Source: Holacanthus passer (lineage: Eukaryota; Chordata; Actinopteri; Pomacanthidae). From it: a stretch of 64,000 bases of DNA. A program made the translations under genes and the position numbers. Under the pieces are notes generated by a model that saw only the letters and a program-made list of their open reading frames with translations, was not told where the DNA came from and searched no databases. Of this stretch, positions 1-12,680 are shown one piece after another (the first letter of the stretch is position 1; each line of letters starts with the position of its first letter). The stretch covers positions 5,394,001 to 5,458,000 of the forward strand of contig JAFREQ010000008.1 in the NCBI GenBank assembly GCA_025331565.1, in the 5' to 3' direction.

Positions 1-720
1 GTTGACAGCAAAAAGAGAGGAGCATTATGGGTGATCATTTCTGCGGTATTTTAATAACCCAGGTCAGCTCATCATAAACGTCTCATGGCAAGTGGGGGGG
101 CTTTCGAAGTGGCACGAGCACTTCAAAGCTTTCATTCTCCCGCACGGCGAGCCCTTCACTAAGGATCTCATCAATGACTCTAATAGACCTGCACAGAAAC
201 GGTGACAAGAAAATACACAAACCCTGATTTGTTGAACATATGTTTGGTTTGCTTTTTGCCCCAGGCGATGAATTACATTAATTCCCGCTGCCTGGAAGGC
301 TGAGTGGGTGGCTGCGCAGGGGGCCTCCGATTACGGCCGTCACCACTGGGGTAGCCTGGGTAATGGGTGCCCGGCCCTTCATTAATGTTATTAGAGGGGT
401 ATGAGGTAAGAGACGGAGGTGAAATAGCATTTAGTGGCGCGGCTGAGAGATTACGGGGATTAGACATGATAATGTAACACAGACAGGGCTCTCTAGCGGG
501 CCCGGGATTAGTGTCAGCACGCCACAGCAGGTCTGGGTTAGATAGCGGCTAATTCGGTAATGCTGCATACAGGTGACCCCCGCTCCCAGGCATCACTGCT
601 GCTGAAGGGAGGCAGTGTTTGATGAATTTATAATGTCAGCGTGATTATAGAAGGAAACGTTGCTGTGAATGCCAGCATGAGGGCCTTTTGCACAAATGTG
701 TGTTTTGTCCTGCGTCACCG
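1..720. promoter_or_regulatory. candidate conserved non-coding element at left edge
   Basis: This stretch has balanced base composition, no simple repeats and no credible gene. It contains clustered homeodomain-type ATTA/TAAT cores and two GGATTA (Otx/Pitx-type) motifs at 457-462 and 505-510. It lies upstream of the recognised myo3b exons, so it is probably intronic to that gene, about 20 kb from sp5. The regulatory role is inferred from its appearance only; conservation was not tested. Confidence 0.3.
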
Positions 721-986
721 GAGCTTCCAGGCATTTTCAAATAATAACTGAATTACTTTTTTTGTTTTTGTTGTTTCTTTGAAGTTTGAAACCGAAATAC
801 CTAAGATGAGGATGTAGGATGTGATTCATTTTCATGTGTAAAAGTCACATTCCTTTGCACTTTCACTTTCAAATCAGTTTAAATATACAGTATGTAAACA
901 ATTTCATCACTGTATGACCTTTAAAGTAAAGTTTTTCAACCATTAAATGTAGCACACTGCTCCACTTTGTCCTGTGTCGCCTAATG

Positions 987-1497
987 CACTAATCACCAAC
1001 CTTTTAGGCCTGTGACCCCTCTGTACAGGAAATTAGTTATGAGCTGCTCAGATTGTTTCATTTGGAGGATTTTTAGAGGTGAAAGTATTCAGTTCTGAGA
1101 AGAAAAAAATATGAAGAAAGTCATCGGAATAAACCTAATTTTTTGTTCTTCCTCTGTGTCCCTTTGATCATGACTAGTAAAAATATCAATCCTAAAGTAA
1201 TTCTGTTTCCAATAAAAATCAAGAACTTTCTAGAAATTAGTGTCCATGTCAGGAAACAAGAAAGAGGAAAACAGGCTGCAACTCTAGAGTGAAGAAAAAT
1301 GAAATTTGAAATGTAAATGTGCTTTGGGAAAAAGTGGATGTATTCGTAGGGCACTATCAAATTGTTTTGCTTGTTTCAAAAGCTTAAGACCTTAAGGACT
1401 CAAGCTACAAGCAAAAATTGCTGGGTCTCAATGAAATTTTTGCAGTTATGTTGGGGACCCTTTTGGGGGTGTCGACCCTCAGGTTGGGAACCACTAC
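987..1497. mobile_element. degenerate hAT-like non-autonomous element
   Basis: The right end reads GGTTGGGAACCACTA and the left part reads CACCAACCTTTTAGGCC, an imperfect inverted pair of the CAGTGGTTCCCAACC type common in vertebrate hAT elements. The element is flanked by CTAATGCA on the left and TTAATGCA on the right, which look like a decayed 8-bp target duplication. It has no coding capacity. The same kind of terminus occurs in the better preserved copy at 30234-30556. Confidence 0.55.
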
Positions 1498-4400
1498 CTT
1501 AATGCAACCTACATTTTTTTTTAGTTAATCTCATCTGCATCATTTATTGCTGTAAGTCAAACATGTTTTTTCACTTCTTTTTGTTATTAGGTAAATTGAA
1601 GGGTCTCTATACTGACTGAATTAGCCTCGGGCACACGAATAACATTTCATATCTGACGGTTCAGTTATATTCTATTTAAATGTCTTGATAAAAGAAAAAA
1701 AAAATCTTCTTCCTCTCCTGCCATGGGCTTTACTAACACTTTACTTATTTTGTGTGGCGGGCACACAGATTTCCAGGTATTCATCGCGGCCCCTTTCCCC
1801 TGCCTCGTTTATGTTCCAAGGTCTGCTTGTGGCTCCGACTTCTTTCAGGAAACCCCATTTGAATATGTTGAGGGAGGCCACGGTGGCTCAGGCACCCAGG
1901 GCACACTTTGATCCCCGCAGATCTGAGGGCCTTTTTTTCTATCCCGAGGTTGAGCGAGTCATGGAAGCCTTGCCCTGCCAGATGTTTGGAGACCAGGCTC
2001 CTTCCTGTGTCTCATCCTGCTGTCGCCTCTGGTGATCGCGGCGGTTCTCTCGGGCTGGAGCTCGACCTGGACTGTTTCAGGACACCAGTGGAGAAAAACA
2101 GAAAATTAGCCATGGAAATCGAATTACCCCACCCCTCCAGACACTCGCACACACTCCACACCCTGCTCCCATTAATGCCAAAACACCGGGGCATGACCTG
2201 GAACCTCTCAATGTGTTTGACCGACGTTGGGGCTTTTCTAAGTGATTTAACAAAGCCTAGTGTTGCAAGTGACGTGCTCAGCACCGTTTTCTCTTTCATG
2301 TGTGAAACAAAGCAGACCAGGGAGCGAGATGATTCGGATAGATGTCTGTTACACTGTATATCTGACACCAGGCTATGCAACTATTCTCACTCTTTAGCAA
2401 AATAACCGCAGTGTTGCATTTTATGGTGGGAAGAGAGCATTAAAATACTTTGTACTCCAGGCGCTCTCAGATGTCTGCAGCACAAACCTTTGATTTCCCA
2501 TGTTTTGTCAGTGAAAAAAAGTTCCACACGCACGGTGCAGTCGTGTAAGCTGCACGCTCAAGACAGTGTCACCTCTCGTCACCTGTCTCCCGAGCCTGAA
2601 TATTAATGCAACATGTTTGGAAATGAGTCACAGAGGCGCGTGCAGAAAGAAAGCCTTTGCTAGCAAGCAGCAGATATGATCAGAGTGCTGCTTATGCTCC
2701 TCAGCGTGGTAAACAGGATGGTGCTGAGGATCAGTCAGAGCTGACTTTATGGTTTATGAAAGCTGAGCTACTTATGTTAACAGGCTTTTTGAAGATTATA
2801 GTTGTGGTAAACATACATGTCAAGAGAGAGACAGTGATAAAGTGGAGCCACAACACAGAGACCAATTACCTCTGTGCCTTGGAAGATAGTTAACCTGCTC
2901 TTTTGAAGGGATGAGAAAAGAGAAAAATGAAGTGGGTGCGAAGAGCAGTTGATGTTCATGTTGACTTATTGGTTATAGTTATATCCCCTCAGTGCATAAC
3001 ATGGTGTAGTCAATAAGAATTGATTTTGTTTGTCGCCCTGAGCTCTCTCCGCGCTTCATAGCAGCAGCTGGGAGAGCTCATTGGAAATGTAGACGCTGTT
3101 TTACCCACGCTGAGGTCAAACCCGCACTCACCAGTACATCTCACTTTCCTCTCCTCTCGCTCCCTCCCTCAGCTCTTAAACGTCTTCCCACATGTCCTCC
3201 CACAAGGTTTGCAGCCACCAGGTGCTGCTCCGCAACCCACCACCACCACAGCAGCAGCAGCAGCAACAGCAGCATCACTGTATCTACATGCATCTGCCAG
3301 ACAAATGATCCACCCTCTCCATGTTCTCTAGACAAATACGCTCCCACCCTCTCGCTGTCTCTCAGCCTTTTGATTGATCTGTCTGTCTCCGCATATCGCA
3401 GCGTCTCAACCGGATGCCTTCAGTTTTAGGCAAATTACAGGCTCGACGTAGCGGCAGCAGAGATTTGGAAGGGATAGGAAAGACTCAACTTAACGGAAGG
3501 AGTTGCCTCTGTCTGACGCTACCTACGTAATCCTCTTAATGTCAGTGGGAGTAGTTAACAGGATGTACTTCCAAACTACTCATCATCACAATTCCAACAG
3601 AATAATCTCCTCAGACGTAAAATCAAGGTGGAAAATGATGCTCTAAGTTCGCTGTAATTTCACATGTGGATTGACTCATTTGATGTAGTTTAACAAAGTT
3701 TTTTTTTTCTTATTAGTTTGTCTTTGTTGTTGACAATATATAGTTTTATATAGTCAAATAAACATATTTTATCTAATACAATTACTAGGGGTGCCACCAA
3801 TCAGGAGAGAAAAAGCTTAATGCCATTCATTTGCATATTTAATCTATTTTTGGACTGGTTCCCTTGTTGTTCACGTCTCCCTCCTCACTACTTACTTTTT
3901 ACTCATCCTGCCAGGTCACAGTTATAAATTACATGTATTATGTCTCTGACAAATGATTGACTTGCACAAAGTTCAGAGATTTTTCCTCACGCAAACATTT
4001 CTTTTGGAGTCAAAGTTCCAAATCGGCTGTCAGGGGAAATGATTGATGTCAGTGTGAAAAATTGGTTGTAAGTAACAACATCCTCTGCTTGCATTAGTGA
4101 AAACAGATGCAGGAACTACTCTTTTTCAGCATTATCTGCAGGACTTGACCAGTTTGTCTTGTAATTTAAAGCACATGAGTTGCTATTTAAGTATGATGTC
4201 CAAAATGACGAGAGCAGTAATAAATCTCAGAAGCCCTGAAAAGTTCTGGAAATCCTCTTCAACTTCAAATATCTGTTTGGAGCCTTTGATTGCAACTCAG
4301 GAATAATGTCTGCGTCAGTGTGCACACATGCATGTGTATGTGTGCACACGTTTGCATGCATGTGTCTGGGTTTATGTACCCGTGCATGTGTGTGAGTGTG

Positions 4401-7400
4401 TATGAAGAGGCGGTTGGGAGGTAAAGAGAGGGGTCTGGGTTGCACATGCCTCATTTAGACATCAAAGGCCCCTGCTGATGATTTTTCCTTATAATCCATG
4501 CCTTTTGGTGCCTCTGCTCCCTCCATCTGAATAAACAAAGCCCAAGTGGTTCTCTGTGGTCTGGGAGAAGTCAGGTGATTGCAGCACGTGATTTGGGAAG
4601 TAAATCGATACATCTCTAATTTATTCCACTAAAAATCCCTTTTAGCAGCCCTTTTATGTTGTTTCTGAGAAGCATTCTGATTTTCAAGAGATTTCAAAGT
4701 GGTATTTAGAGATGTAATACGAGTCATCTGCTGCTCTTTGAAAATGAAAGAAGCACCTATCTCAAAAAGAATTCCAGCCCTTTTTATCTCAAGAAGCAAA
4801 CATGTACAATATGTAAGTCTCTCACCAAGAAGAGCAAACTCTGCTTGGCTTTCTTTTGATACGAAGAAATCAATATTGTATGAACCGCGCTGCCTCTGTA
4901 TTCCCAGTCGACCATTATTCCTCCCCACCCCAAACAGCAGACATTACCCACGATCATTTAGCAAACCCCCGGTGTGAGCCACTGTCTGACCCCTTCCCAG
5001 CTCTGCCTGCCCGTGTCCAAGCTGCAGCTCTCCCATGCCAGAAGCCAGTTTGGCAGCCTCCTCGCCTGTAATATATCTGCAGGAGCAGCATTCCTCTGGG
5101 GCTGGCCTGGATCAAATGGCAGTGATTTCCCAAACAGAGGCACAGAGATGGGAGGCCTGACCCATCCTCTGATCTGCTACACGCTCTAATCGCTGCAGGT
5201 CAGGACGGATAAATGGTGATGCTGAATCCTTGTGTCGTTTTTTGGGCTCTAGATCTGCAGCGGTAGATCCAGCAGCTGAGCAGTTTTTGGAAAATATCTA
5301 ATTGAGACCTCAACCAAATTTGGCAATCGTAATATAAAACACTATTGCTTCTTATAAACTTAACTACAGGCCTGAATGTGGTCGACACAGAATTAAACAA
5401 AATATTACTTAATTGTTCCAGCCACAATCACAAATGTATCTTGCATCTGCATTAATAGAAGCAGACAAAATAAATCATTTTAATGGTGTTGAGGGCCTTG
5501 AAGTGTAAGTTAATTAAACTAAACACACCCAGTTTCCCATAAAAACAAGAGTCTGTGACACTGTGGTCAGGCACAATTTCTGCTTTGAGCTAAATGCTAA
5601 CATACCTACAGTGGTGGTGCTTACATTCTGATGTTTAGCGGGTATAATGTTGACCTCCAGGGATCATGAACATCTCTATAAAATTTGATCTCAATCCATG
5701 AGATATTTCAGTCTGTACTAAAGTGTTGGACCAGCAGAGAGACCAATTTAATTCAGAGTGATCTTGTGATTTCTATATAATGACATTCGGCCCTATAACA
5801 GATCTTGTCTTTTAGTTCCAGTCAAAGGTCTGAAGCAAACAGGGACTTGGATACTGTGATGCTTCCACTGAATGCAGAGAGTCAGTGCACCACTTTTTTT
5901 GTGGATTTGTGCTATTTTTTTTAGATCAAAAACACACAAACAGACCATGCAGCCTATTTTACAACATGATTCAATTTGAAACTTCATTCAAGGACGTTAG
6001 GATTCATTACTTGTGATTGAGTGCTTTGATGCAATTTCAGGGGAATAAAACATTTGCTTATCAAATCCATTTCAGCATCATTAGCGCAACAATGTCCTAC
6101 ATACAGACATTGTTTAACTGCAATGTAAAGTGCAAACATTTTATTTGCGCTGCTTTGTTTTAATACAATAGATCTAAGAAGCAATGTTGCACAATGCATC
6201 ACAACCTAATAGCTAAACCTTTTGATGCAACCAAACAAAGCTACTTGATTAAAAGAAACACACACAGCTTCTTTTTTTTCCACAGCTATTTTCCTCAGTG
6301 CATGAGATCTGTCCAAATATCCTCAAATATCCAGGGGTGACAAGGATTCACACAGTGGATGTTTAACACCTCTGAGGCACGGGCAGATAAGATTCACGGT
6401 AAAAGTTGGCTAATATCTCAGAACTGACAGGAACTTTCTGGGCATTTACAAAGTGTGACTTTAGTAAACCTGCGCTGGTTTGAATAACATCAAGAAAAGC
6501 CGAGGAAAGATGGGGTTGGGGTGGGGGTGTTGGAGAGGGGGAGCTTGCTCTTTGATGTATAGGATTGAGATGTGATGAGGTCTGTTCAAAGTGAGTACAA
6601 AGTAGTGTTAAGATGGAAAAAGCAAATGCAGCTTTAGTCAAGGTAGAGAAGCCGAGGTAGCAAGAGATGATGAAGAAATGTCCTGTCTCACCCAAAAATG
6701 TAGGCAAAGGAGATGAAACGTTATCTGACATTAAATATAGATGCCTCCTTGTAAAGGTGTCTTGGCTTTAAAACACACCTTTGTAACCTATAAATTTTGA
6801 AACCCTGGGCGTGCTGTCGTAGAAGGCTTCATAATTGTCTTATGTTTGAATAATAACTCATTATCTTCAGTAAGTCGTCAACATTTCACTTTCTGTGGTG
6901 CAATGAATAATTCATTCCTCAGTACCCTGTTTTGAACAATCAGGGGAAACAACTTTACGCTGCCAAAGATTCGGTCATCTGCTGGAAGAGAAGCTGCGGA
7001 GAACGGAGAAGAAGTCATTCAATGGGCGGAAATCTGAATGTGTAAATGACTTCTTACTCTGTTTAACACATTAGCCAAAGCTCACATTTGTGCCACTGGT
7101 TTCAGCGGGAAGTAGGAGGGTGAACATCCAGACTCGTGCAGATCTGCTGAGTCAGTGGAGGATTTTTCATCTGGTCCTTGTTCGACTGTGCATGGTGGAA
7201 ATGTCCTTTTTTATAGGCCAGCTAATGCTTGTCACTTCACTTTAAAGGGTCAATGAATCCAAATCAACACAAATCAAATTCTGCATCCTTCCATTGTGTT
7301 GGACTGGCAGAAAACCCTGTCACACACAAATATCTGATAATCTCAATAAAAAAAAAACTACCAACACCACTAACAGCATGTGGAACAAAATATAGATTTT

Positions 7401-7420
7401 CATTTGAGTAAATTCATCCT
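1498..7420. other. non-coding, probably myo3b intron
   Basis: No exon could be supported here. Open frames near 1700-2400 resemble no known family and lack splice context. A CAC/CAG-type triplet tract lies at 3238-3275, TG-rich DNA at 4315-4410, and short poly-T or poly-A tracts elsewhere. The region is presumed intronic because recognisable myo3b exons begin only at 9183. Confidence 0.5.
3238..3275. repeat. CAC/CAG trinucleotide tract
   Basis: A short interrupted run of CAC then CAG/CAA triplets. It is not in a recognised exon. Confidence 0.8.
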
Positions 7421-7423
7421 TTA

Positions 7424-7926
7424 AAGGAGTGGTTTGACATTTTGGGAAATCTTATTCTTTATGCTAATTCACTTTCTTGCTGAGAGTTAGATGAGAAAAT
7501 TGATACCACTGTCATGTCTGTACGCCATATATGACACCACAAACCAGCTGCCAGTTAGCTTAGCTTAGCATAAAGACTGGAAACGGAGGGAAACAGCTAG
7601 CCTGGCTCAGTCCAAAGATGACAATAATCCACATACCACCATCTCTAAAGCTAATTCACCTGTTATATCTCCTTTGTTTAATTGATTGATTGATTGTTTT
7701 ACAGGGGCTAAACAACCAAGATATACTGTGTTAATAATAAACTTTGGATATTTTTTTTTTTTTTTTTGACAGAGCCAGGCTAGCTGTTAATCCCTTTTTT
7801 CCAGTCTTGATGCTAAGCTAAGTTAACCAGCTGCTGGCTTTAGGGTCATATTTAAATGACAAGACTGGTATTGATCTTCTCATCTAACTCTAATGAGCAC
7901 ATTTCCCGAAAGGTTGAACTATTTTA
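7424..7926. mobile_element. fold-back MITE-like element
   Basis: This is a long imperfect inverted repeat. The left arm (from about 7424) runs through AAAGGAGTGGTTTGACATTT and TTAGCTTAGCATAAAGACTG. The right arm repeats the same features in reverse complement: CCAGTCTTGATGCTAAGCTA near 7800 and a terminus near 7926. The arms meet around an AT-rich centre with a poly-T run at 7750-7767. The TTAGCTTAGC...AAAGACTGG core is a very common dispersed motif in percomorph genomes. A left-half copy lies at 28847-28998. Confidence 0.7.
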
Positions 7927-9182
7927 TTGCAAACCCTTGACCAGCACCTGACTGCATTTTACTTCTTTGCTGTGGTTTTACTTCTCTCATTAGTTTCTTT
8001 GGCTAATTTCAGTCGCTGCATTAACAACCTGCTGTTTGACCTCGATGTTGTTTGTTCGGCAAATAATTAGTTCCAAACCGACAGTATTCTAAATGGCTGA
8101 TTGTAGACTATACTTTTACTCATGTACTCCAGGAAACTGTAGAAAAACAGCACCTTGTAAAAGACTAAAAAAAAACTAAAACAACCTCTCTAAATAACTA
8201 CCTACAACCTTCCTCATTAAACTCTGCATCAGGAGACAAACCTCCAACCTCATCATGACTAAATACTTCTTCAATTACAAGATCCATCAACGTTTAACTC
8301 CTCACTGAGGCAATTGATACCATATATAGAAATACGTTTCCTCTACTCAAACTAAACTAAATTGTCTCATCTATTATTAAGTATTATTTAAGTATTTATT
8401 TACTCTCAAACACTCAACACAGTTTATGGTTACTCATCCATGCATTATTATTTTGACTTGTACATCTTGACTGCAATGAAATTACTGCGATTATTAGCAC
8501 TTTTTTTTTCTTAGTGTCGTCGCTCCATTGTCACAATGTTATTTTTTTCTAGGACTGTTTGCAAATCATAAAAGCAACTTTCAATGTCTTCCTCTCAGTA
8601 GGTGGTTGTTTTCTGTCCTAGAAACACACTTAAAGTAGGTGCGTGATTTGTCGAGATGGTCACAGCTGTCATGCATATATATTAACTGGCACCACATTAG
8701 TTTTTGCTTGTTTACAGTGTGAAGGAAGATCTGATCTGAGCTTCCATGTAAACACATTCAATAATCACTTTTCTCTCCTTTTTGTGGGTTTTGCTCACAT
8801 GAAAGTGAAAGCATATCTAACACCACACACACACACACCACAGTCTCACCTCTACCTCTTCCATTGTGGCTGTTGAGTAAACTGAGCAGCAGTCTGCTGT
8901 GCACCTGTGAGGAGAGATATAATTAGACGTGGGGTTTTTTGTACTTGCATTTATGTAATGTTAAGCCGTTCTTGAGTCAGCTCATCAATGAAATTACATA
9001 ATGTCGAACCTAAACCAAAGTAGATTTAAAATGTTTCTGCCTCTTTGTCACACGAGGGTGCAGATTTCCAAAGTCGAGGGCAGGATCTGTTTGCCGCCGC
9101 TGTCATCACCATCGGTATCATGTTGGTGCTTGTTGTTGTTTTGCTTGCTTGGATCACTGCCCTCGTTTTTCCTCTGTTGCAG
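7927..9182. other. non-coding intron before first recognised myo3b exon
   Basis: I see no gene here. A short CA tract lies near 8824-8840. The region ends in the acceptor TTGCAG that precedes the exon at 9183. Confidence 0.6.
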
Positions 9183-10192
9183 GTCCAGTGATGAAGCTGC
9201 AGCAGAGAACTCCTCGCCGGCGGGGCCAGCAGCCCAAGCTGCTCAACAGCCCCGAAGACAGCCTGTACTACAACCAGCTAAATGTGAGTTCAAAGTGCCG
9301 ATAAAGGCCTTTGTCTGACTTTGGTTCCACATGATAATACAATTAAACCTACCTGTGCCAGACCCTGGAGCCCCACCCCCACGCTTCTCTGCCTCTTGTC
9401 TTGAACATGTGCTTATGCTCTTTATCTGTTGCTTTCATGTCAGGATGTCTGCCTTCACGGTGAATAATTGATGTGGTTTATCAAAGCTGAGCAAGATGCA
9501 TGCTTCATCAGACTCACTTGAGCCCTTTGATCAGAAAAAATTATGCTGTGACTTCTGATATTATCAGCATCTGCTCGCATTCAACACAAAATCACTTTGA
9601 ATTAAAAATTAATGACTCTCTGCTCATCTTTTGACTGTGTGCTCTTGGCCCTTTCCTCAGAGAACTCTGGATTACCAGGGGAGCAAGAGGAAGCCGAGAA
9701 AACTTGGGTAAATAACTGCTTTCCTACTTACAGCAACTCTAAACAGAGCAGGCCCTTTGTGGAATAGGAGAATCCAGAAATGGAGTTGTTTTCTTATAAT
9801 GTAAATGGAGAGCCGAAAATAACAGGCTTTTTATGAGCAGTTGCTCTGCGTCATTAGAGAGGGGGTTACATATTAAGGCTTTGTCAGCATGCTAATTTTA
9901 ATTGTTGAAGGTCTGACTTGTATTTGTACTATAAATGACGTCCTGATTCAGATCAGTATGCTTAAGGAAACGCCTCATTGCTGTATCTGCAAATATTGTT
10001 TTTATTCTAAATGCCTCGCTTTTCACATCGGGACTGGTCTGTATCCCAGCTACTTTTCACCACTTTCTTCTTACCCATCACAGTCAAATCAAAGTGCTGG
10101 ATGGAGAAGATGAGTACTACAAATTACTGTCAACTGTGGAGTCAATCCCTGAGGAAGAGTACGCGACCGCCCCCCCCTCCCATCCTTTCTAG
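9183..10192 (+). CDS. myo3b: myosin IIIB, C-terminal tail exons (partial)
   Basis: Class III myosins are actin motors with an N-terminal kinase, found in stereocilia and photoreceptors. Three exons of the tail are visible: 9183-9283, 9661-9707 and 10084-10158 or beyond. They splice in phase. The first contains LQQRTPRRRG and NSPEDSLYYNQLN; the second TLDYQGSKRKPRKLG; the third QIKVLDGEDEYYK. Together these match the conserved tail block called 3THDI of MYO3A/MYO3B, which binds ESPN1/ESPNL in the known family. Motor, IQ and kinase exons lie outside the window to the left. MYO3B is chosen over MYO3A because sp5 and gad1 follow, as in human. The 3' end is uncertain. Reading on from exon three gives a TAG at 10190-10192. 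Alternatively a weak donor after 10158 (GA|GTACGC) joins the exon at 16676. Confidence 0.85.
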
Positions 10193-10910
10193 TGGGCCTC
10201 TCGTCAGTCAGAGCTGAGCCTTACAACCATGTCAACCGGTAAGACAGACGCACCAGACGTGTAGACAGACACTCCAAAGAGCATCCTCCGTGTTGGATGT
10301 GCTGTGCTATGTGGAGCAAGTAGTAGCAGTGCAGAATAAGCGACCTGCACAGGCGATGCCCTCAGCTGATAATCCAAAGTGGTCTGAAAGTGTTTACAGG
10401 AACAACTTACTCATCAGTGATATTAGTCCAACAGTTTTCTATAAGCTTTGTGCTGTTTTCTGAGTAGTAAGCCACCATAGGTTTCTACATTCTAGCTGAG
10501 GTTTTATAGCCACTATTCCTGATTATAAAGTTAGAGATGTTACAGGAACAGGGTCTTCAGACATCTTCTTAGTGTTTGTACTGACTTGTACTTGCTCCCA
10601 TTGTGCTTCTCAGTGTGGCAAAAAAAAATGTGCAATATTATACTATTGTTTATTCTTTTTTCAGCTTTTTCTGGGTCTTAAATCTGACACTAGATAAGAA
10701 TTTTTTATTCCGCTCATAAACTGTTGTGAAATGGTACAGATGTTGCATCAATAAATAAATTAATGACATTACACGTAACACAAAGAAAACATCATGTAGT
10801 GCACTCGGAGGGGAGGTTTCATTAATATAGAACAATTGACAATGAAACACTTGGATCCTGAGCATCCATTTGTAGGTTTAATGTTATGTCAGATGTTTAA
10901 GCTTCATGCC

Positions 10911-11215
10911 AGGGCTGCAATAAAAGATTATTCTTATTATAAACATATGTACTACTTATTTGATTAATTGATTACTCAGTCTATGAAATATTAAAATGTC
11001 TTTACAAAATGTCTTCCAATTGTTTTTGTGTGTTTGACCATCTGTCAAAATGTCTATTATTATATTCAATTTATAATGATATAAACTGAAGAGAAACAAA
11101 CAAGTGCTTGGGTTTTTAAAGCTCTAACCAGCAGATGTTTGGTGTTTTATCTCAATAAATGACAACAGTAATAGTTAGTTGATTCAAATTAAAATGATCC
11201 TCTACTATTTTCTGT
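10911..11215 (+). repeat. dispersed teleost repeat, copy A
   Basis: It begins AGGGCTGCAATAAAAGATTA, is AT-rich, and carries the sequence landmarks ATTGATTACTC, TATGAAATATTAAAATGTC and TATTCAATTTATAATG in the same order as copies at 49811-50070 and 53996-54310. It is a short non-autonomous element without coding capacity, and I do not name its superfamily. Confidence 0.6.
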
Positions 11216-12159
11216 CAGTTGCTCCATATTTACTCTAAGAAGCCCCTCATCTCACAGGCAGCGTCTTTCTTAACTCGGTGGTGTTAACCCGACTTGGAAA
11301 CATCTACCTATTTCTGAGCATTATGTCTATTGTCTATGACGGATCCAGAGACAAATCCCTCTGAAAGCCCAAACTCTCCCTCCGAGTTCTCCCACAGCGA
11401 GCTGCCTGTAGTTAGAGGGGCTTTGTGCTGTCTGAGTGCTGGAATCACCACACATAGCCTCACAGAGGCAGAGCTAGACCTCACTTTGAATTTCACCCTA
11501 AATACAGGAATTTTCTTTTAAGATGTGAAGTGTCGGAAATGCAGGGCTGGCGAGTTGATTTGTGGAGCTTTTTTTTTTTTCTTTTCAATTTGCATATCAT
11601 TTACTGCATCTCCTTTTGTTGACACCCGAGGGCCTGAGAGGAGATTTTGATCTTAATAGGAAGAGTAGGGTGGTATGACTGAGGATCTCATCCTCCTTAT
11701 ACTCAGCGGGGAAAACATTAGAGCTCTGCCTAGATAGCGAGACCGGCTTCACTTAGGTTCAGGTTCACAGGAATCCTGGTGGGTTTAAAGAGGCCCAGTC
11801 CTGCCACTCAGTACAGTGAGGGTCAGAGTCGGGGTGAGACACTGAGAACTGACTCATCACCTAAACATCGCTGCTTATATGATTTATTTCTCCTTTTTTA
11901 AGCGTGTAAATTATAAGGCATGTCTTTAGATGCTTTTTCCTAAACTGTAATGTAATTAAAACAAGATGCAAGTGAAATTTAAGATGATCTGTGTTTTTAA
12001 GTCCACCAGTTTTGTCACTTGACATCACTGTGGTTTTCACCCTGTCATTTTCCAACCATAAGTGAGCTCTGAACAGCCACAGTGCTTGTCGTGGTGGGAT
12101 AGTTAATCCAAAATGTTGTAAATGCCATTCATCTCCCAAAAGTAACACAACCTCTACAC

Positions 12160-12680
12160 AGTGGTAGAAGTGTTCAGATCCTTTAATTTATAAGTAGCCA
12201 TTCACCAATTTAAAATACTCCATTACAAGTTTAACTCCTGCATTCATGTTACAAAGTTACTCAAGTAAAAGTACTAGCAGGATAATAAAGTACAGATTTT
12301 ATGAATAAATTGGTTCCTGTCATTGTTACATTATTAACTACTGATTATTGGATTATTTTTATTGCTGGTCCATTAATGTGTGAGCAGCATTTTATTTAGT
12401 AGTTAGTTGTGGTGGAGCTCACTTTAACTTAGTGAGTCAATTCTATAGCAATGCATTGTATTTTATAAGCTCATCATAGGTTTTGTTTATAACAACTTTA
12501 TCTGCAATGCAACTAAAAGCTGCAGCTTTTAAATAAATGTAGAGTTAAAAATACAATATTTCCCTTTGAACTGTATCCTGTATTGATTTACATGTAGTAG
12601 CATATAATAAAAATGCTCAGTATATAAACATTGTACAGGACTTGGTGGGTAAATGTACTCAGTTACATTCCTCCATTCCC
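12160..12680 (+). mobile_element. MITE-like repeat (GTGGTAGAAGTGTTCAGATC family)
   Basis: It starts GTGGTAGAAGTGTTCAGATC and continues with the landmarks TACTCCATTACAAGT, CAAGTAAAAGTACTAGCAG and AATGTGTGAGCAGCATTTTA. It ends near GTACTCAGTTACATTCCTCC, roughly the reverse complement of its start. It is one of five copies in this window (also 29966-30818, 41284-41396, about 51085-51285 and about 60635-60772). This family is abundant in teleosts. Confidence 0.65.

Noticed and set aside
1685..2405. Open frames of 116 and 165 codons near the left end
   Set aside because: The frames conflict on both strands, and the products are unlike any myosin III tail or other family.
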